64,000 nucleotides of DNA from Domibacillus iocasae (GCF_001750285.1 NZ_MAMP01000022.1:186001-250000), one strand, 5' to 3'. Positions 8,669-17,925 are shown, counted from the stretch's first letter. The notes: generated from the letters alone by a model not told the origin. Numbers and translations are program-made.

Positions 8669-9778
8669 TCATAGCATAACCGCCTGCGCGGCAACATGCA
8701 AAAGTGCCTGTGCAAGCTTTATGACTTCACTTTCAGTCGTTTCAGGCCCGAATGAAAGGCGAAAAAACTGCCGTGCCTCTTCTATTGTCATACCCATCGC
8801 AAGAGCGGCTTTCATTCCGGTGGCTGAAGAAGCATCACAGGCACTCCCGGTTGAAATGTACATGTTTTGTGCATTTAAAGCGAGCATCACAAGCTGTCCT
8901 TCTATTCCGGGAATACACATTCCGATTACTCCGGGATATTGATTCGAATCATTTCCTTCGATCCACTTTATGGAAGACCCGTTTAGTTTTTCTTTTAACA
9001 AATGCCTTAACGTCCAAAGCTTTTCCAATGAAGCAGCTGTTTTGGCCGCTTCGGCAAAGGCGGCGATCGCCGGGGTGTCAACAGTGCCGCCGCGGATGCC
9101 TTTCTCGTGCATTAAACCGGGAAAAACCGGACTGACTGATTGAAACGGAGACAGGTAAACGGCTCCACACCCTTTTGGACCGCCAATTTTGTGGGCGGAA
9201 AAGGTCATGGCGTCTGCATGAAGGGCATGAAGCGGCACTTTGCCAAATGACTGTACGCAGTCTGTGTGAAAAAGAATACCTCTTTTTTTCGCTTCCACAG
9301 CAATTTGTTCAACCGGCTGAATGGTGCCAATTTCCGGGTTGATGTGTTGAATAGAAATAAGCGCAGTATCCGAACAAATTGCCGCTTTGACCGATTCTAC
9401 TGTTACTACACCATATTCATTGAGCGGCAGCTTTGTTATGTTAAACCCTTCTGATTGAAGAATGGTCATCGCCGAGTGAACAGAAGTGTGTTCAGCCATC
9501 CCGGTAATAATATGTTTTTTCGGTTTGTTTCGTGCGAACGACAAAAGAGCCAAAATGTTTCCTTCTGTTCCGCTGCCGGTAAAATAGATGCCATCCTTTA
9601 AAACACCGGCCAAACTCGCAATTTCTGTCCGGCACTGCTCCAGCAAGAGCGAAGCCCGTGTACCTTCATCATGTGGGCTCGATGTGTTCCCTGAGAAACA
9701 ACGGGCTGCTTCTATATAAACGTCAAGCGCTTCTTTTTTCATAGGAGAAGTAGCGGCATAGTCAAAATACAATATCAT
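8669..9778 (-). CDS. nifS: Cysteine desulfurase NifS (NAD-synthesis type)
   Basis: A 369-residue class V aminotransferase-fold enzyme that takes sulfur from cysteine using PLP. The PLP lysine lies in TFSAHKIGGPKG and the sulfur-carrying cysteine in ISTGSACDASSATG. Its place divergent from nadBCA is the B. subtilis arrangement, where NifS supplies sulfur for the 4Fe-4S cluster of quinolinate synthase NadA. A second desulfurase, next to mnmA at 46 kb, serves tRNA thiolation. The start, ATG 9778, is about 90 bases from nadB, and the shared gap holds the promoters. Confidence 0.92.
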   Translation of the reverse strand: MILYFDYAATSPMKKEALDVYIEAARCFSGNTSSPHDEGTRASLLLEQCRTEIASLAGVLKDGIYFTGSGTEGNILALLSFARNKPKKHIITGMAEHTSVHSAMTILQSEGFNITKLPLNEYGVVTVESVKAAICSDTALISIQHINPEIGTIQPVEQIAVEAKKRGILFHTDCVQSFGKVPLHALHADAMTFSAHKIGGPKGCGAVYLSPFQSVSPVFPGLMHEKGIRGGTVDTPAIAAFAEAAKTAASLEKLWTLRHLLKEKLNGSSIKWIEGNDSNQYPGVIGMCIPGIEGQLVMLALNAQNMYISTGSACDASSATGMKAALAMGMTIEEARQFFRLSFGPETTESEVIKLAQALLHVAAQAVML

Positions 9779-9806
9779 CCCTGCTCTCTTTATCTTAAAT
9801 TTATTC

Positions 9807-9848
9807 TTGTCTTTCTTTTTATTTTATGTAAAGATAAGTGTCAAGACA
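9807..9848. promoter_or_regulatory. Divergent nifS/nadB promoter region with candidate NiaR operator
   Basis: Leftward: TTGACA (complement of 9839-9844), 17-base spacer, TAAAAA (complement of 9816-9821) for nifS. Rightward: TTGTCT at 9807-9812 and a TAAAGA-like -10 at 9829-9834 for nadB. The inverted repeat TGTC-AA-GACA at 9839-9848 covers the nifS -35 and lies just downstream of the nadB -10. It could therefore block both directions and is the best candidate for NiaR binding. Confidence 0.6.
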
Positions 9849-9869
9849 ACTGTAAAGTGAGGGTGGTCG

Positions 9870-11456
9870 ATGAAAAAAATGCCAAGTGCTGTCATTATCG
9901 GATCAGGAATCGCGGCATTACAGGCTGCAAGGCATTTAGCAGCGCATATGAATGTGATGGTTATCACAAAGACAGTGATGCGGCAAAGCAATTCTTATTT
10001 TGCACAGGGCGGCGTCGCAGCTGTCTTATCTCCACTGGATACGTATGAATCTCATATAAATGATACTCTTGCTGCGGGAGAATTTCATCATAATGCGGCA
10101 GCGGTAAAACAGCTTGTCATGGAAGGTGCAGCATGTATGGATGAACTGCTGAAAGAAGGATTTTCAGCGGATCGGCAGGAAAATGGCCTATTGTCATTAG
10201 GACTTGAAGGGGCACACAGCCACCGGCGGATTGTGCATGCAGGCGGTGATGCAACTGGAAAGTGGGCGGTTGAGCATTTTATGTCGCACCTTCCAGGTCA
10301 AGTAGACATCCGTGAACATGAACTGGCCTTTGAGCTGATTGTTCAAGATAAGGTGTGTACAGGTGTTAAAACAAAATCAAGGAATGGAAAAGTGCATCAA
10401 TATAAAGCCGATCATGTTATTTTAGCGACAGGCGGAGCGGGGGCGCTTTATTCGTTCACCTCAAATCAGGAGACCATTACAGGGGACGGGATTGCCCTTG
10501 CTTATCGTGCCGGCGCCGCTATTACGGACATGGAATTTGTTCAATTCCATCCGACTCTTTTGTATGTAAACGGAGAAACAAAAGGATTGATCTCTGAAGC
10601 AGTGAGAGGCGCCGGCGCGGTATTGACAGATGAAGAAGGCGGGAAAATTATGCAAGGGGTTCACCCGCTTGGCGATTTGGCTCCCCGTCATGTAACAGCT
10701 TTTGAAATATATAAGGCTCGAAAAAGCGGGCGCGAGGTGTATCTTGATATATCCATGATTAAGGAATTTGAAAGAGCCTTTCCAACAATTTCAGCCATCT
10801 GCTGTGGGCAGGGCATTGATATAAAAAAAGGCCTTATTCCTGTCGCGCCTGGCAGTCATTTTTTAATGGGCGGAGTAAAAACGGATACATCTGGACGCAC
10901 ATCGATAAAAGGATTGTATGCGATTGGTGAAACAGCCTGTACGGGCGTTCATGGGGCGAACCGGCTGGCAAGCAATTCACTGCTGGAAGGCATCGCTTTT
11001 GGGAAACGTTTTGCAAAGGCATTGATCGCGAGCGGAGAAGCAAGTGAAAAAGCTGGACAGCCGGTTTCATCAGCGGCGGCCGCTATTCCACCGCTTTTTG
11101 AGAAAAAAGAGCTGCAGTCAATGATGATGGAGTCCGCCGGTATCATTCGAACAAGCGAAAAACTACAAGCACTTGCAGACTGCCTGCGTGGACCGGTTCA
11201 GACAAAGGGAGACATCAGCCACTGGCCGGTTGAGAAAATTGAAAGCTTGTTTATGCATACGACGGCGTATTTAATTGCCGTTTCCGCTCTGGTCAGAACG
11301 GAATCACGCGGGGCCCATATTCGGGCAGACCATCCATTAAAACAGGCTCAATGGGAGAAAACATGGATCACATTTGAAAACGGCCAACTGAATAAGAGGA
11401 GTGGAGAATATGAATGGAATCAAGCTGGACGAAGCGTTGAAAGCCTTTTTTATTGA
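9870..11456 (+). CDS. nadB: L-aspartate oxidase NadB
   Basis: A 528-residue FAD enzyme that oxidises aspartate to iminoaspartate, the first step of de novo NAD synthesis. Visible motifs are the dinucleotide-binding GSGIAALQAARH near the N-terminus, SNSYFAQGGVAAV, FVQFHPTLLY, and GETACTGVHGANRLASNSLL in the FAD domain, followed by the helical C-terminal domain. ATG 9870 follows GAGGGTGG. The last 47 bases overlap nadC in another frame, so nadB, nadC and nadA are tightly coupled. Confidence 0.96.
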   Translation: MKKMPSAVIIGSGIAALQAARHLAAHMNVMVITKTVMRQSNSYFAQGGVAAVLSPLDTYESHINDTLAAGEFHHNAAAVKQLVMEGAACMDELLKEGFSADRQENGLLSLGLEGAHSHRRIVHAGGDATGKWAVEHFMSHLPGQVDIREHELAFELIVQDKVCTGVKTKSRNGKVHQYKADHVILATGGAGALYSFTSNQETITGDGIALAYRAGAAITDMEFVQFHPTLLYVNGETKGLISEAVRGAGAVLTDEEGGKIMQGVHPLGDLAPRHVTAFEIYKARKSGREVYLDISMIKEFERAFPTISAICCGQGIDIKKGLIPVAPGSHFLMGGVKTDTSGRTSIKGLYAIGETACTGVHGANRLASNSLLEGIAFGKRFAKALIASGEASEKAGQPVSSAAAAIPPLFEKKELQSMMMESAGIIRTSEKLQALADCLRGPVQTKGDISHWPVEKIESLFMHTTAYLIAVSALVRTESRGAHIRADHPLKQAQWEKTWITFENGQLNKRSGEYEWNQAGRSVESLFY

Positions 11457-12270
11457 AGACATTGGAGATAGAGACATATCAGGAGAAAGTATTTTTTCAG
11501 AAAAAGAGAGGGGCAGTTTTTCATTTTTTGCAAAAGAAGCCGGTATTTTTTGCGGGAAAACGATCATTGAGAGAGGGTTTCAAATCGTTGACGATCATGT
11601 TTCTGTTCAAGTACTGAAAGCGGACGGTGAACGGGTGGAAGAAGGAGAATGTTTAGCCAAAATAGAAGGAGCGTATCGGTCGCTTTTAGCGGGGGAGCGT
11701 GTGGTTTTGAATTTAGTCCAGCGCATGAGCGGCATAGCGACAGCAGCGGCAGCCGCTGTGAAAGAAACAGAGGGAACATCAGCGAAAATATGCGATACGA
11801 GAAAAACAGTGCCCGGCCTTCGCATGCTTGAAAAGTACGCGGTCCGAACAGGCGGTGCCTATAATCATCGTACCGGTTTGTACGATGCGATCATGCTGAA
11901 AGACAATCATATCGCGTTCGCCGGCGGGATTACGCAGGCGGTGAAAAAAGCGCGTACCGCCTGCGGTCATACGGTAAAAATTGAAGTGGAGGTTGAAACG
12001 AAAGAACAGCTTCAAGAAGCGGTTGAATCTGGAGCGGATATTATTATGTTTGATAACTGTACACCGGCTGACATTACCGCGTGGCTGCCGCTTGTACCGC
12101 CGCATATCGCAACAGAAGCATCCGGCGGGATTACGCTCCAAAATATTCATGACTATGCGCTCACAGGAGTTGGATGGATATCGCTTGGGGCATTGACACA
12201 TTCAGTCAAAGCACTTGATATTAGTGCGCGGGTTGAAATGAAGGGAGAGGTTTTAAATGGCATTAACTGA
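11410..12270 (+). CDS. nadC: Nicotinate-nucleotide pyrophosphorylase (carboxylating) NadC
   Basis: A 286-residue phosphoribosyltransferase that turns quinolinate and PRPP into nicotinate mononucleotide. The motif run [17 protein letters not shown], then [20 protein letters not shown], is typical of the quinolinate-binding site; EVEVETKEQ and IMFDN lie in the barrel. ATG 11410 is preferred over GTG 11401 because GAGGA ends at 11400, giving nine bases of spacing. It begins inside the nadB 3' end and its own 3' end overlaps nadA by 14 bases. Confidence 0.95.
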   Translation: MNGIKLDEALKAFFIEDIGDRDISGESIFSEKERGSFSFFAKEAGIFCGKTIIERGFQIVDDHVSVQVLKADGERVEEGECLAKIEGAYRSLLAGERVVLNLVQRMSGIATAAAAAVKETEGTSAKICDTRKTVPGLRMLEKYAVRTGGAYNHRTGLYDAIMLKDNHIAFAGGITQAVKKARTACGHTVKIEVEVETKEQLQEAVESGADIIMFDNCTPADITAWLPLVPPHIATEASGGITLQNIHDYALTGVGWISLGALTHSVKALDISARVEMKGEVLNGIN

Positions 12271-13357
12271 ATTGACAAAGAGCATATTGCCGGATCACTA
12301 CCGCCACATGGAGCGAGCGGAAATGGAAGCGCGGGTTCATGATATAAAAAAGGAGCTTGGCACGGCTCTTTTTATCCCTGGCCACCATTATCAAAAGGAT
12401 GAAGTCATTCAATTTGCTGATGCGGTCGGTGATTCTCTGCAACTGGCACAAGTTTCAGCCGCAAATCGGCAGGCGGAGCACATCGTTTTTTGTGGGGTTC
12501 ATTTCATGGCAGAAACAGCGGATATTTTAACAAGTAATAATCAGACGGTTTATTTACCTGATATGCGTGCGGGCTGTTCAATGGCGGATATGGCAGATAT
12601 TTATCAGACAGAACGTGCATGGACAGCACTGCAGGAGCTGTTTGGCAATACGATCATTCCCCTCACATACGTAAATTCAACAGCAGCCATTAAAGCGTTT
12701 ACCGGACGAAATGGCGGTTCATGTGTCACGTCATCAAATGCCCGGTCAATGGTTGAATGGGCGTTTACTGAAAAGCCGCGTATTTTGTTTTTGCCAGATC
12801 AGCACCTGGGCCGAAATACGGCCTTTGATATTGGTGTGCCGCTTGATCATATGGCGGTTTGGAATCCGCTTACCGACACGCTTGAGTTTGAAGGGAACTT
12901 TGAAGATGTCCAGGTGATTTTATGGAAAGGGCATTGCTCGGTTCATGAAAACTTTACTACAGCTAATATTAAGGAATTGCGCCGCACAAGACCGGATATA
13001 AAGATTATTGTTCATCCTGAATGCCGGCGGGAAGTAGTGGCTTTATCCGATGATAATGGTTCAACGAAATATATAATTGATACAATTGAAAAAGCAGCGC
13101 CTGGATCCGCCTGGGCGGTTGGAACCGAAATGAATCTCGTGAAGCGGATTATTCAACAGCATTCAGACAAAGAAATTATTTCACTTAACCCGAATATGTG
13201 CCCTTGCTTAACAATGAACCGGATTGACCTGCCTCATTTGCTGTGGTCGTTAGAAACGATCATGGCAGAAGAAGCGGGCAATATCATCCAAGTGGACGAA
13301 TGTACAGCAGCAGAAGCAAAACTTTCGCTTGACCGCATGCTTGCGCGGGCTGACTGA
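12257..13357 (+). CDS. nadA: Quinolinate synthase NadA
   Basis: A 366-residue 4Fe-4S enzyme that condenses iminoaspartate and dihydroxyacetone phosphate to quinolinate. Conserved features are the N-terminal [14 protein letters not shown] and cysteine-bearing motifs [24 protein letters not shown] and NPNMCPCL, three of which should hold the cluster. The cluster is probably supplied through the divergently encoded NifS. ATG 12257 has GGGAGAGG eight bases upstream. Long, Bacillus-type version of the family. Confidence 0.95.
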   Translation: MALTELTKSILPDHYRHMERAEMEARVHDIKKELGTALFIPGHHYQKDEVIQFADAVGDSLQLAQVSAANRQAEHIVFCGVHFMAETADILTSNNQTVYLPDMRAGCSMADMADIYQTERAWTALQELFGNTIIPLTYVNSTAAIKAFTGRNGGSCVTSSNARSMVEWAFTEKPRILFLPDQHLGRNTAFDIGVPLDHMAVWNPLTDTLEFEGNFEDVQVILWKGHCSVHENFTTANIKELRRTRPDIKIIVHPECRREVVALSDDNGSTKYIIDTIEKAAPGSAWAVGTEMNLVKRIIQQHSDKEIISLNPNMCPCLTMNRIDLPHLLWSLETIMAEEAGNIIQVDECTAAEAKLSLDRMLARAD

Positions 13358-13422
13358 TTTTTTCGCACAAAGGAAAACCGGGCGCATACAATATGGGGGA
13401 ATCATCATTGAGGAGGGACACA

Positions 13423-13926
13423 ATGAAAATCCATATTGTGCAGCGCGGAGATACACTTTGGTCAATTGCTGAAAAACATCAAGTATCTTTGGAAGAAGTG
13501 AAAAAGTTAAATGCTCACCTGGCGAATCCGGAGATGATCGTTCCGGGAATGAAAATTAAACTGCCGGATACAGCGATGCCAATTGAGAAAGACCATCCAT
13601 ACGCAAATAATAAACCATTCGCAAGCCCGCCGCAGATGGAAGGATTAAAAGAAATGGAAGATGAAGAGGAGCCGGAATTCACGATGCCGGAAAATTGGAT
13701 GACAGAACCTGTTCCGGCTCCGCCGCAGATGGAACAAGACATGATGATGCAGTGCCCACCGATGCCTTGTTATTTTTTTCCAGTTCCTTTTCCGATGCCA
13801 CATATGCAGCCAATGCAACATATGCCGAATATGCCACATACGCCGTATATGATGCCAGAAGTGGAAGGACAGGAAGAAGCTGAATTTCCTAATATGATGC
13901 CGCGATGCCCATATTGTCATCGTTAA
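13423..13926 (+). CDS. safA: Short LysM spore-coat protein, SafA-like
   Basis: A 167-residue protein with one LysM peptidoglycan-binding domain at about residues 1-46 (IHIVQRGDTLWSIAEKHQVS...MIVPGMKIKLP). A low-complexity tail follows, rich in Met, Pro and His (PMPHMQPMQHMPNMPHTPYMMP), ending RCPYCHR. Position right after nadA and the LysM start identify it as SafA/YrbA, which directs inner spore-coat assembly around SpoVID. The B. subtilis protein is 387 residues, so this one is less than half as long. ATG 13423 has GAGGAGGG upstream. The function of the shortened tail is not known. Confidence 0.8.
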   Translation: MKIHIVQRGDTLWSIAEKHQVSLEEVKKLNAHLANPEMIVPGMKIKLPDTAMPIEKDHPYANNKPFASPPQMEGLKEMEDEEEPEFTMPENWMTEPVPAPPQMEQDMMMQCPPMPCYFFPVPFPMPHMQPMQHMPNMPHTPYMMPEVEGQEEAEFPNMMPRCPYCHR

Positions 13927-13934
13927 TGAAAAAG

Positions 13935-14139
13935 AACAGCCTGAAAGACGTGCATTGCACGTCTTTCAGGCTGTTGACAAACGCTCGCTTTCGGCGTCGC
14001 TTGCCAGCTGTGAATGCTCATGACCCCAAAAAGGTCACTCCGCTTCCCATCCGGCCGCGCTCCTTGAAAGACAAACGTTTTCAATCAGCCTGCTTTCTGA
14101 CTTTGTCTACACTCTCAAAGACGTGCATTGCACGTCTTT
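13935..14139. repeat. MITE-like intergenic element with palindromic ends
   Basis: The element opens with a perfect 41-base palindrome (two 20-base arms around one base, 13935-13975) and closes with a shorter copy of its core (14117-14139, AAAGACGTGCA/TGCACGTCTTT). Sequence just inside the ends is similar in inverted orientation (CTGTTGACAAA at left, TTTGTCTACACT at right), so the ends act as imperfect terminal inverted repeats. About 140 bases with no credible gene lie between them. No target duplication was seen. Confidence 0.6.
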
Positions 14140-14145
14140 TTTTGT
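14117..14145 (+). terminator. Intrinsic terminator downstream of safA
   Basis: An 11-base-pair AAAGACGTGCA/TGCACGTCTTT hairpin runs into seven consecutive T residues. It is also the right end of the repeat element and separates the nad/safA unit from the fru operon. Confidence 0.7.
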
Positions 14146-14255
14146 ATGCTTAACAAGCAGATTCTCACTTTTTCAAAATAATGTTAATCCTTCGTAAAAT
14201 CTGATTTATGGCAGAACAGGTACAAATGGTTAGTGTTTGAATGTTTTTGATAAAT

Positions 14256-14299
14256 AATGATTGAAAATGATTGTTTTTCTATGAAAGCGGTTATATAAT
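14256..14299 (+). promoter_or_regulatory. fruRKA promoter with cre-like and operator-like sequences
   Basis: TTGTTT (14271-14276), 17-base spacer, TATAAT (14294-14299). A cre-like sequence TGAAAGCGGTTATA (14282-14295) fills the spacer and would place CcpA on the core promoter. A direct repeat of AATGATTG at 14256-14273 overlaps the -35 and could be the FruR site. The cre match has one deviation at its 3' end. Confidence 0.65.
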
Positions 14300-14333
14300 G
14301 AGAGTAACAAAAAATAAAGGAGGAATGCAGCCA

Positions 14334-15086
14334 GTGTTGACTGAAGAACGCCACTTTACAATTTTAAACTTTTTAAAAGAAAAAGAAATTGTGAAGATTC
14401 AAGAATTAACAGATGCGACTGGAGCGTCTGAATCGACTATTCGGCGCGACCTAACAGATTTAGAAGACGCTGGTCTTTTAAGGCGTGTTCACGGTGGCGC
14501 AGCAAAAGTATCCAGAAAACGCATTGAACCAACAATGAATGAAAAAAGCTCGCGATTTTCAGAAGAAAAACGAGCAGCTGGCCGGCTGGCTGCATCCTTG
14601 ATCGAAAACGATGATTGTATATTTATTGATGCAGGCACAACAACTCTTGCTCTCATCCCTTACATTCAAGCCAAAAATATTATTGCGGTCACAAACGGCT
14701 TTGATCATTTGCGTCTTTTAGTGAAAAAAGGCATTCAAGCGTATGGTACAGGAGGTATGCTGAAACAGTCGACACAAGCTTTTACAGGGACGGGAGCTGT
14801 CCATGGTCTTCAGCAATACTGGTTCGATAAAGCATTTCTTGGTGTAAACGGCATTCATTTAAAAGCGGGCTACACGACACCGGATCCGGAAGAAGCCGCT
14901 GTAAAGAGAGAGGCGTTAAAACGTGCGCAACAGCCGTATGTTTTAGCGGATGCATCAAAGTTTCAGGAAAGTACATTTACTCATATAGCAGATTTAAAAG
15001 AAGCAGTTATTATTACGGGTAAAATTCCAGAAAAAACAAGAAGTTTGTTTGAACAGGCAACAGATATCGAGGAGGCATTATCATGA
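14334..15086 (+). CDS. fruR: DeoR-family fructose operon regulator FruR
   Basis: A 250-residue repressor. The N-terminal helix-turn-helix (ELTDATGASESTIRRDLTDLEDAGLLRRVHGGA) is the DeoR signature, and the C-terminal part is the sugar-phosphate sensing domain (DAGTTTLALIPYI). First gene of fruR-fruK-fruA, so it should repress its own operon and respond to fructose-1-phosphate. GTG 14334 is chosen: GGAGG lies ten bases upstream, whereas ATG 14325 is too close. TTG 14337 is also possible. The stop overlaps fruK by four bases. Confidence 0.92.
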   Translation: MLTEERHFTILNFLKEKEIVKIQELTDATGASESTIRRDLTDLEDAGLLRRVHGGAAKVSRKRIEPTMNEKSSRFSEEKRAAGRLAASLIENDDCIFIDAGTTTLALIPYIQAKNIIAVTNGFDHLRLLVKKGIQAYGTGGMLKQSTQAFTGTGAVHGLQQYWFDKAFLGVNGIHLKAGYTTPDPEEAAVKREALKRAQQPYVLADASKFQESTFTHIADLKEAVIITGKIPEKTRSLFEQATDIEEALS

Positions 15087-16009
15087 TTTATACATGCACA
15101 TTAAATCCGGCTGTTGACTATGTCGTGCGGGTTGAGGATTTTCAAGCGGGCGGCTTAAATCGATCGGAAAGCGCGGATATGTACGCCGGAGGGAAAGGGA
15201 TTAATGTTTCACGTGTACTAAAGCGCCTTGGCAGTGATACGTGTGCAATCGGCTTTGCGGGCGGATTTACAGGAGAGTTTATTAAAAATGAATTGGACCG
15301 GGAAGGTGTTTTCCACCGTTTCACATCCATACAGGGTGTTACGAGAATTAACGTAAAGCTAAAATCGAACGCGGAAACGGAAATTAATGGTCCGGCACCA
15401 GCTATTTCGGAAGAGGATGCGAACCGGCTCGTACAGCTTACAAGTGAATTAACAAAGCGGGACTGGCTTCATATTGGAGGCAGCGTTCCATCATCACTTC
15501 CGGCAGATTATGCGGGAACATTGATTGACGCAGCGAGAAGCCAAGGAGCGCGGGTCGTTGTTGATACAAGCGGCGCGGCGCTAAAGGCACTTCTCCCATA
15601 CAATCCGTTTTTTGTTAAGCCGAATCATCATGAGCTTAGTGAACTATTTGATACAGAAATAAATACAAAAGAAGAAGCGGCTTTCATTGCAAAAAAATTA
15701 GTAGATGGCGGTACTGAAAATGTTATCGTTTCAATGGGCGGCGATGGTGCGGTATTTGTGAATAAAGAAGGAGCCTATTATGCTGAATCACCGAAAGGCA
15801 CTGTGAAAAATACAGTTGGTGCGGGCGATTCCATGGTCGCCGCGTTTATGGCGAAAATTGATGCTGGCTTAAAGCCGCATGAAGCCTTCCACTGGGCAGT
15901 TGCAGCAGGAAGCGCTACTGCTTTTTCAGACGATTTATGCTCTAAAGCGGAAGTAGAAGATGTATACAGCAGAGTAAGGATTGTAAAAGCAGAACAGGAG
16001 GGAAAATAA
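15083..16009 (+). CDS. fruK: 1-phosphofructokinase FruK
   Basis: A 308-residue PfkB-family kinase that phosphorylates fructose-1-phosphate to fructose-1,6-bisphosphate. The N-terminal substrate motif AGGKGINVSRVLKRLG and the C-terminal ATP/anion-hole motif TVGAGDSMVAAF are both present; the family start MIYTCTLNPAVDYVV is clear. It overlaps fruR (ATGA) and is followed one base later by fruA, so all three are coupled. It acts directly on the product of FruA. Confidence 0.96.
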   Translation: MIYTCTLNPAVDYVVRVEDFQAGGLNRSESADMYAGGKGINVSRVLKRLGSDTCAIGFAGGFTGEFIKNELDREGVFHRFTSIQGVTRINVKLKSNAETEINGPAPAISEEDANRLVQLTSELTKRDWLHIGGSVPSSLPADYAGTLIDAARSQGARVVVDTSGAALKALLPYNPFFVKPNHHELSELFDTEINTKEEAAFIAKKLVDGGTENVIVSMGGDGAVFVNKEGAYYAESPKGTVKNTVGAGDSMVAAFMAKIDAGLKPHEAFHWAVAAGSATAFSDDLCSKAEVEDVYSRVRIVKAEQEGK

Positions 16010-16010
16010 A

Positions 16011-17885
16011 ATGAGAATTACAGATTTGTTGAAAAAAGATACGATCATTATGGATCTGTCTGCAGCAGATAAAGCATCTGTTATTGATGAGCTAGTAGCC
16101 AAATTAGATCAGGCAGGGCGCTTAAACGACCGTTCCGCTTATAAAGAAGCGATTTTAGTGCGTGAAGCACAAAGCACAACAGGTGTCGGTGAAGGAATTG
16201 CGATTCCGCACGCAAAAACAGCGGCGGTAAAAACACCAGCTGTGGCGTTTGGTCGCGCAAAAAATGGCATTGATTATGAATCACTCGACGGTCAGCCGGC
16301 TAACCTGTTTTTCATGATTGCGGCTCCAGACGGCGCAAACGAAGCGCACTTGGAAACCTTATCAAGCTTATCCGGCTTTTTAATGGACCCAGCGTTCCGC
16401 GAAGTGTTATTAAATGCACGTACGGAAAGCGATATTATTCAAGCGTTTGAATCACGTGAAGATGCACCTGCAGAAGAAGAAACTGCTGCTCCAGCTCAAG
16501 CTGGCGCTCCATCTGTTTTGGCGGTAACAGCCTGCCCGACAGGAATTGCGCATACGTACATGGCTGCAGACTCACTAAAAGCGAAAGCAAAAGAAAAAGG
16601 CATTAACTTTAAAGTCGAAACAAACGGCTCGAGCGGTGTGAAAAACGCTTTAACAGCCGATGAAATTGCAAATGCCACAGCGATTATCGTTGCAGCGGAC
16701 AAGCAGGTTGAAATGGAACGCTTTAAAGGCAAGCATGTTATTCAAGTGCCGGTTGCCCAAGGAATTCGCAACCCGGACGGACTGCTTGACCGTGCTGTGA
16801 AGCAGGATGCACCTGTATTCCAAGGAAGCGGTGGTTCTGCACCGTCTTCATCGGACAGCGGTTCTGCTGGAAATGCGTTTTATAAACATTTAATGAGCGG
16901 TGTATCCGCAATGCTTCCACTTGTAGTCGGCGGTGGTATTTTAATCGCGATCTCGTTTTTCTTTGGAATTAATGCGGTAAATCCGGACGATCCATCTTTT
17001 AACCCGTTTGCGAAAGCGTTAATGGATATAGGCGGCGGCAGCGCGTTTGCTCTCATGATTCCGATTTTGGCTGGTTTTATCGCGATGAGTATTGCGGATC
17101 GTCCAGGTCTTGCTCCAGGACTCGTCGGTGGTATGTTGGCAGCAAGTGGCGGTTCCGGCTTCCTTGGCGGCTTAATTGCCGGTTTCCTTGCAGGTTATGC
17201 CGTTGTTGGATTGAAGAAGTTGTTTGCTGGTCTTCCACAGGCCCTTGATGGCATTAAACCGGTTCTATTGTATCCTCTTTTTGGTATTTTCATTACGGGT
17301 ATGGCGATGATTTACGTAGTCAATGGTCCGGTCAGCGCATTAAATCAATGGCTGGTTGATGTTTTAGGTGGTATGGGAACAAGCAACCTTGTTCTTCTGG
17401 GCATTATTCTTGGTGGTATGATGGCTGTTGATATGGGCGGCCCAGTCAACAAAGCCGCATTTACATTTGGTATCGCAATGATCGATGCAGGCAACTTTGC
17501 GCCACACGCAGCTGTTATGGCTGGCGGTATGGTGCCTCCGCTTGGTATCGCGCTTGCAACAACATTCTTTAAAAACCGTTTTACAGCACAAGAACGTGAT
17601 GCGGGGAAAACAAACTACATTATGGGTGCATCTTTTATTACAGAAGGCGCGATTCCCTTCGCGGCAAAAGATCCGGCACGTGTCATTCCAGCGGCGATTG
17701 CCGGCTCTGCAGTGGCGGGTGCGCTGACAATGATCTTCGGTGTGAAATTGCCGGCACCACATGGCGGGATCTTCGTTTTCCCTGTTGTACAGGGAAATCC
17801 ACTCCTTTACCTTTTGGCGGTTCTTATCGGAGCTGCAGTGACGGCTGTACTGCTTGCCATCTTGAAAAAACCACTCAAGTCATAA
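16011..17885 (+). CDS. fruA: PTS fructose transporter subunit IIABC, FruA
   Basis: A 624-residue fused permease that imports fructose and releases fructose-1-phosphate inside. Domain order is IIA (1 to about 150, phosphorylated His67 in GIAIPHAK), an Ala/Glu-rich linker, IIB (about 165-270, phosphorylated Cys175 in TACPTGIAHTYMAA), a Ser/Gly linker and the membrane IIC domain (about 285-620, with the AVDMGGPVNKAAF signature). AAAATAAA separates it from fruK. Last gene of the operon, followed by a clear terminator. Confidence 0.97.
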   Translation: MRITDLLKKDTIIMDLSAADKASVIDELVAKLDQAGRLNDRSAYKEAILVREAQSTTGVGEGIAIPHAKTAAVKTPAVAFGRAKNGIDYESLDGQPANLFFMIAAPDGANEAHLETLSSLSGFLMDPAFREVLLNARTESDIIQAFESREDAPAEEETAAPAQAGAPSVLAVTACPTGIAHTYMAADSLKAKAKEKGINFKVETNGSSGVKNALTADEIANATAIIVAADKQVEMERFKGKHVIQVPVAQGIRNPDGLLDRAVKQDAPVFQGSGGSAPSSSDSGSAGNAFYKHLMSGVSAMLPLVVGGGILIAISFFFGINAVNPDDPSFNPFAKALMDIGGGSAFALMIPILAGFIAMSIADRPGLAPGLVGGMLAASGGSGFLGGLIAGFLAGYAVVGLKKLFAGLPQALDGIKPVLLYPLFGIFITGMAMIYVVNGPVSALNQWLVDVLGGMGTSNLVLLGIILGGMMAVDMGGPVNKAAFTFGIAMIDAGNFAPHAAVMAGGMVPPLGIALATTFFKNRFTAQERDAGKTNYIMGASFITEGAIPFAAKDPARVIPAAIAGSAVAGALTMIFGVKLPAPHGGIFVFPVVQGNPLLYLLAVLIGAAVTAVLLAILKKPLKS

Positions 17886-17892
17886 CAGCCGG

Positions 17893-17925
17893 GACGGTTC
17901 AACATTTGTTGAACCGTCTTTTTCT
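17893..17925 (+). terminator. Intrinsic terminator after fruA
   Basis: GACGGTTCAAC...GTTGAACCGTC stem with a four-base loop and T-rich tail, eight bases after the fruA stop. Confidence 0.85.

Noticed and set aside
13905-14153. Open frame of 82 codons after safA
   Set aside because: It overlaps the safA end and crosses both palindromes of the repeat element; there is no start signal.
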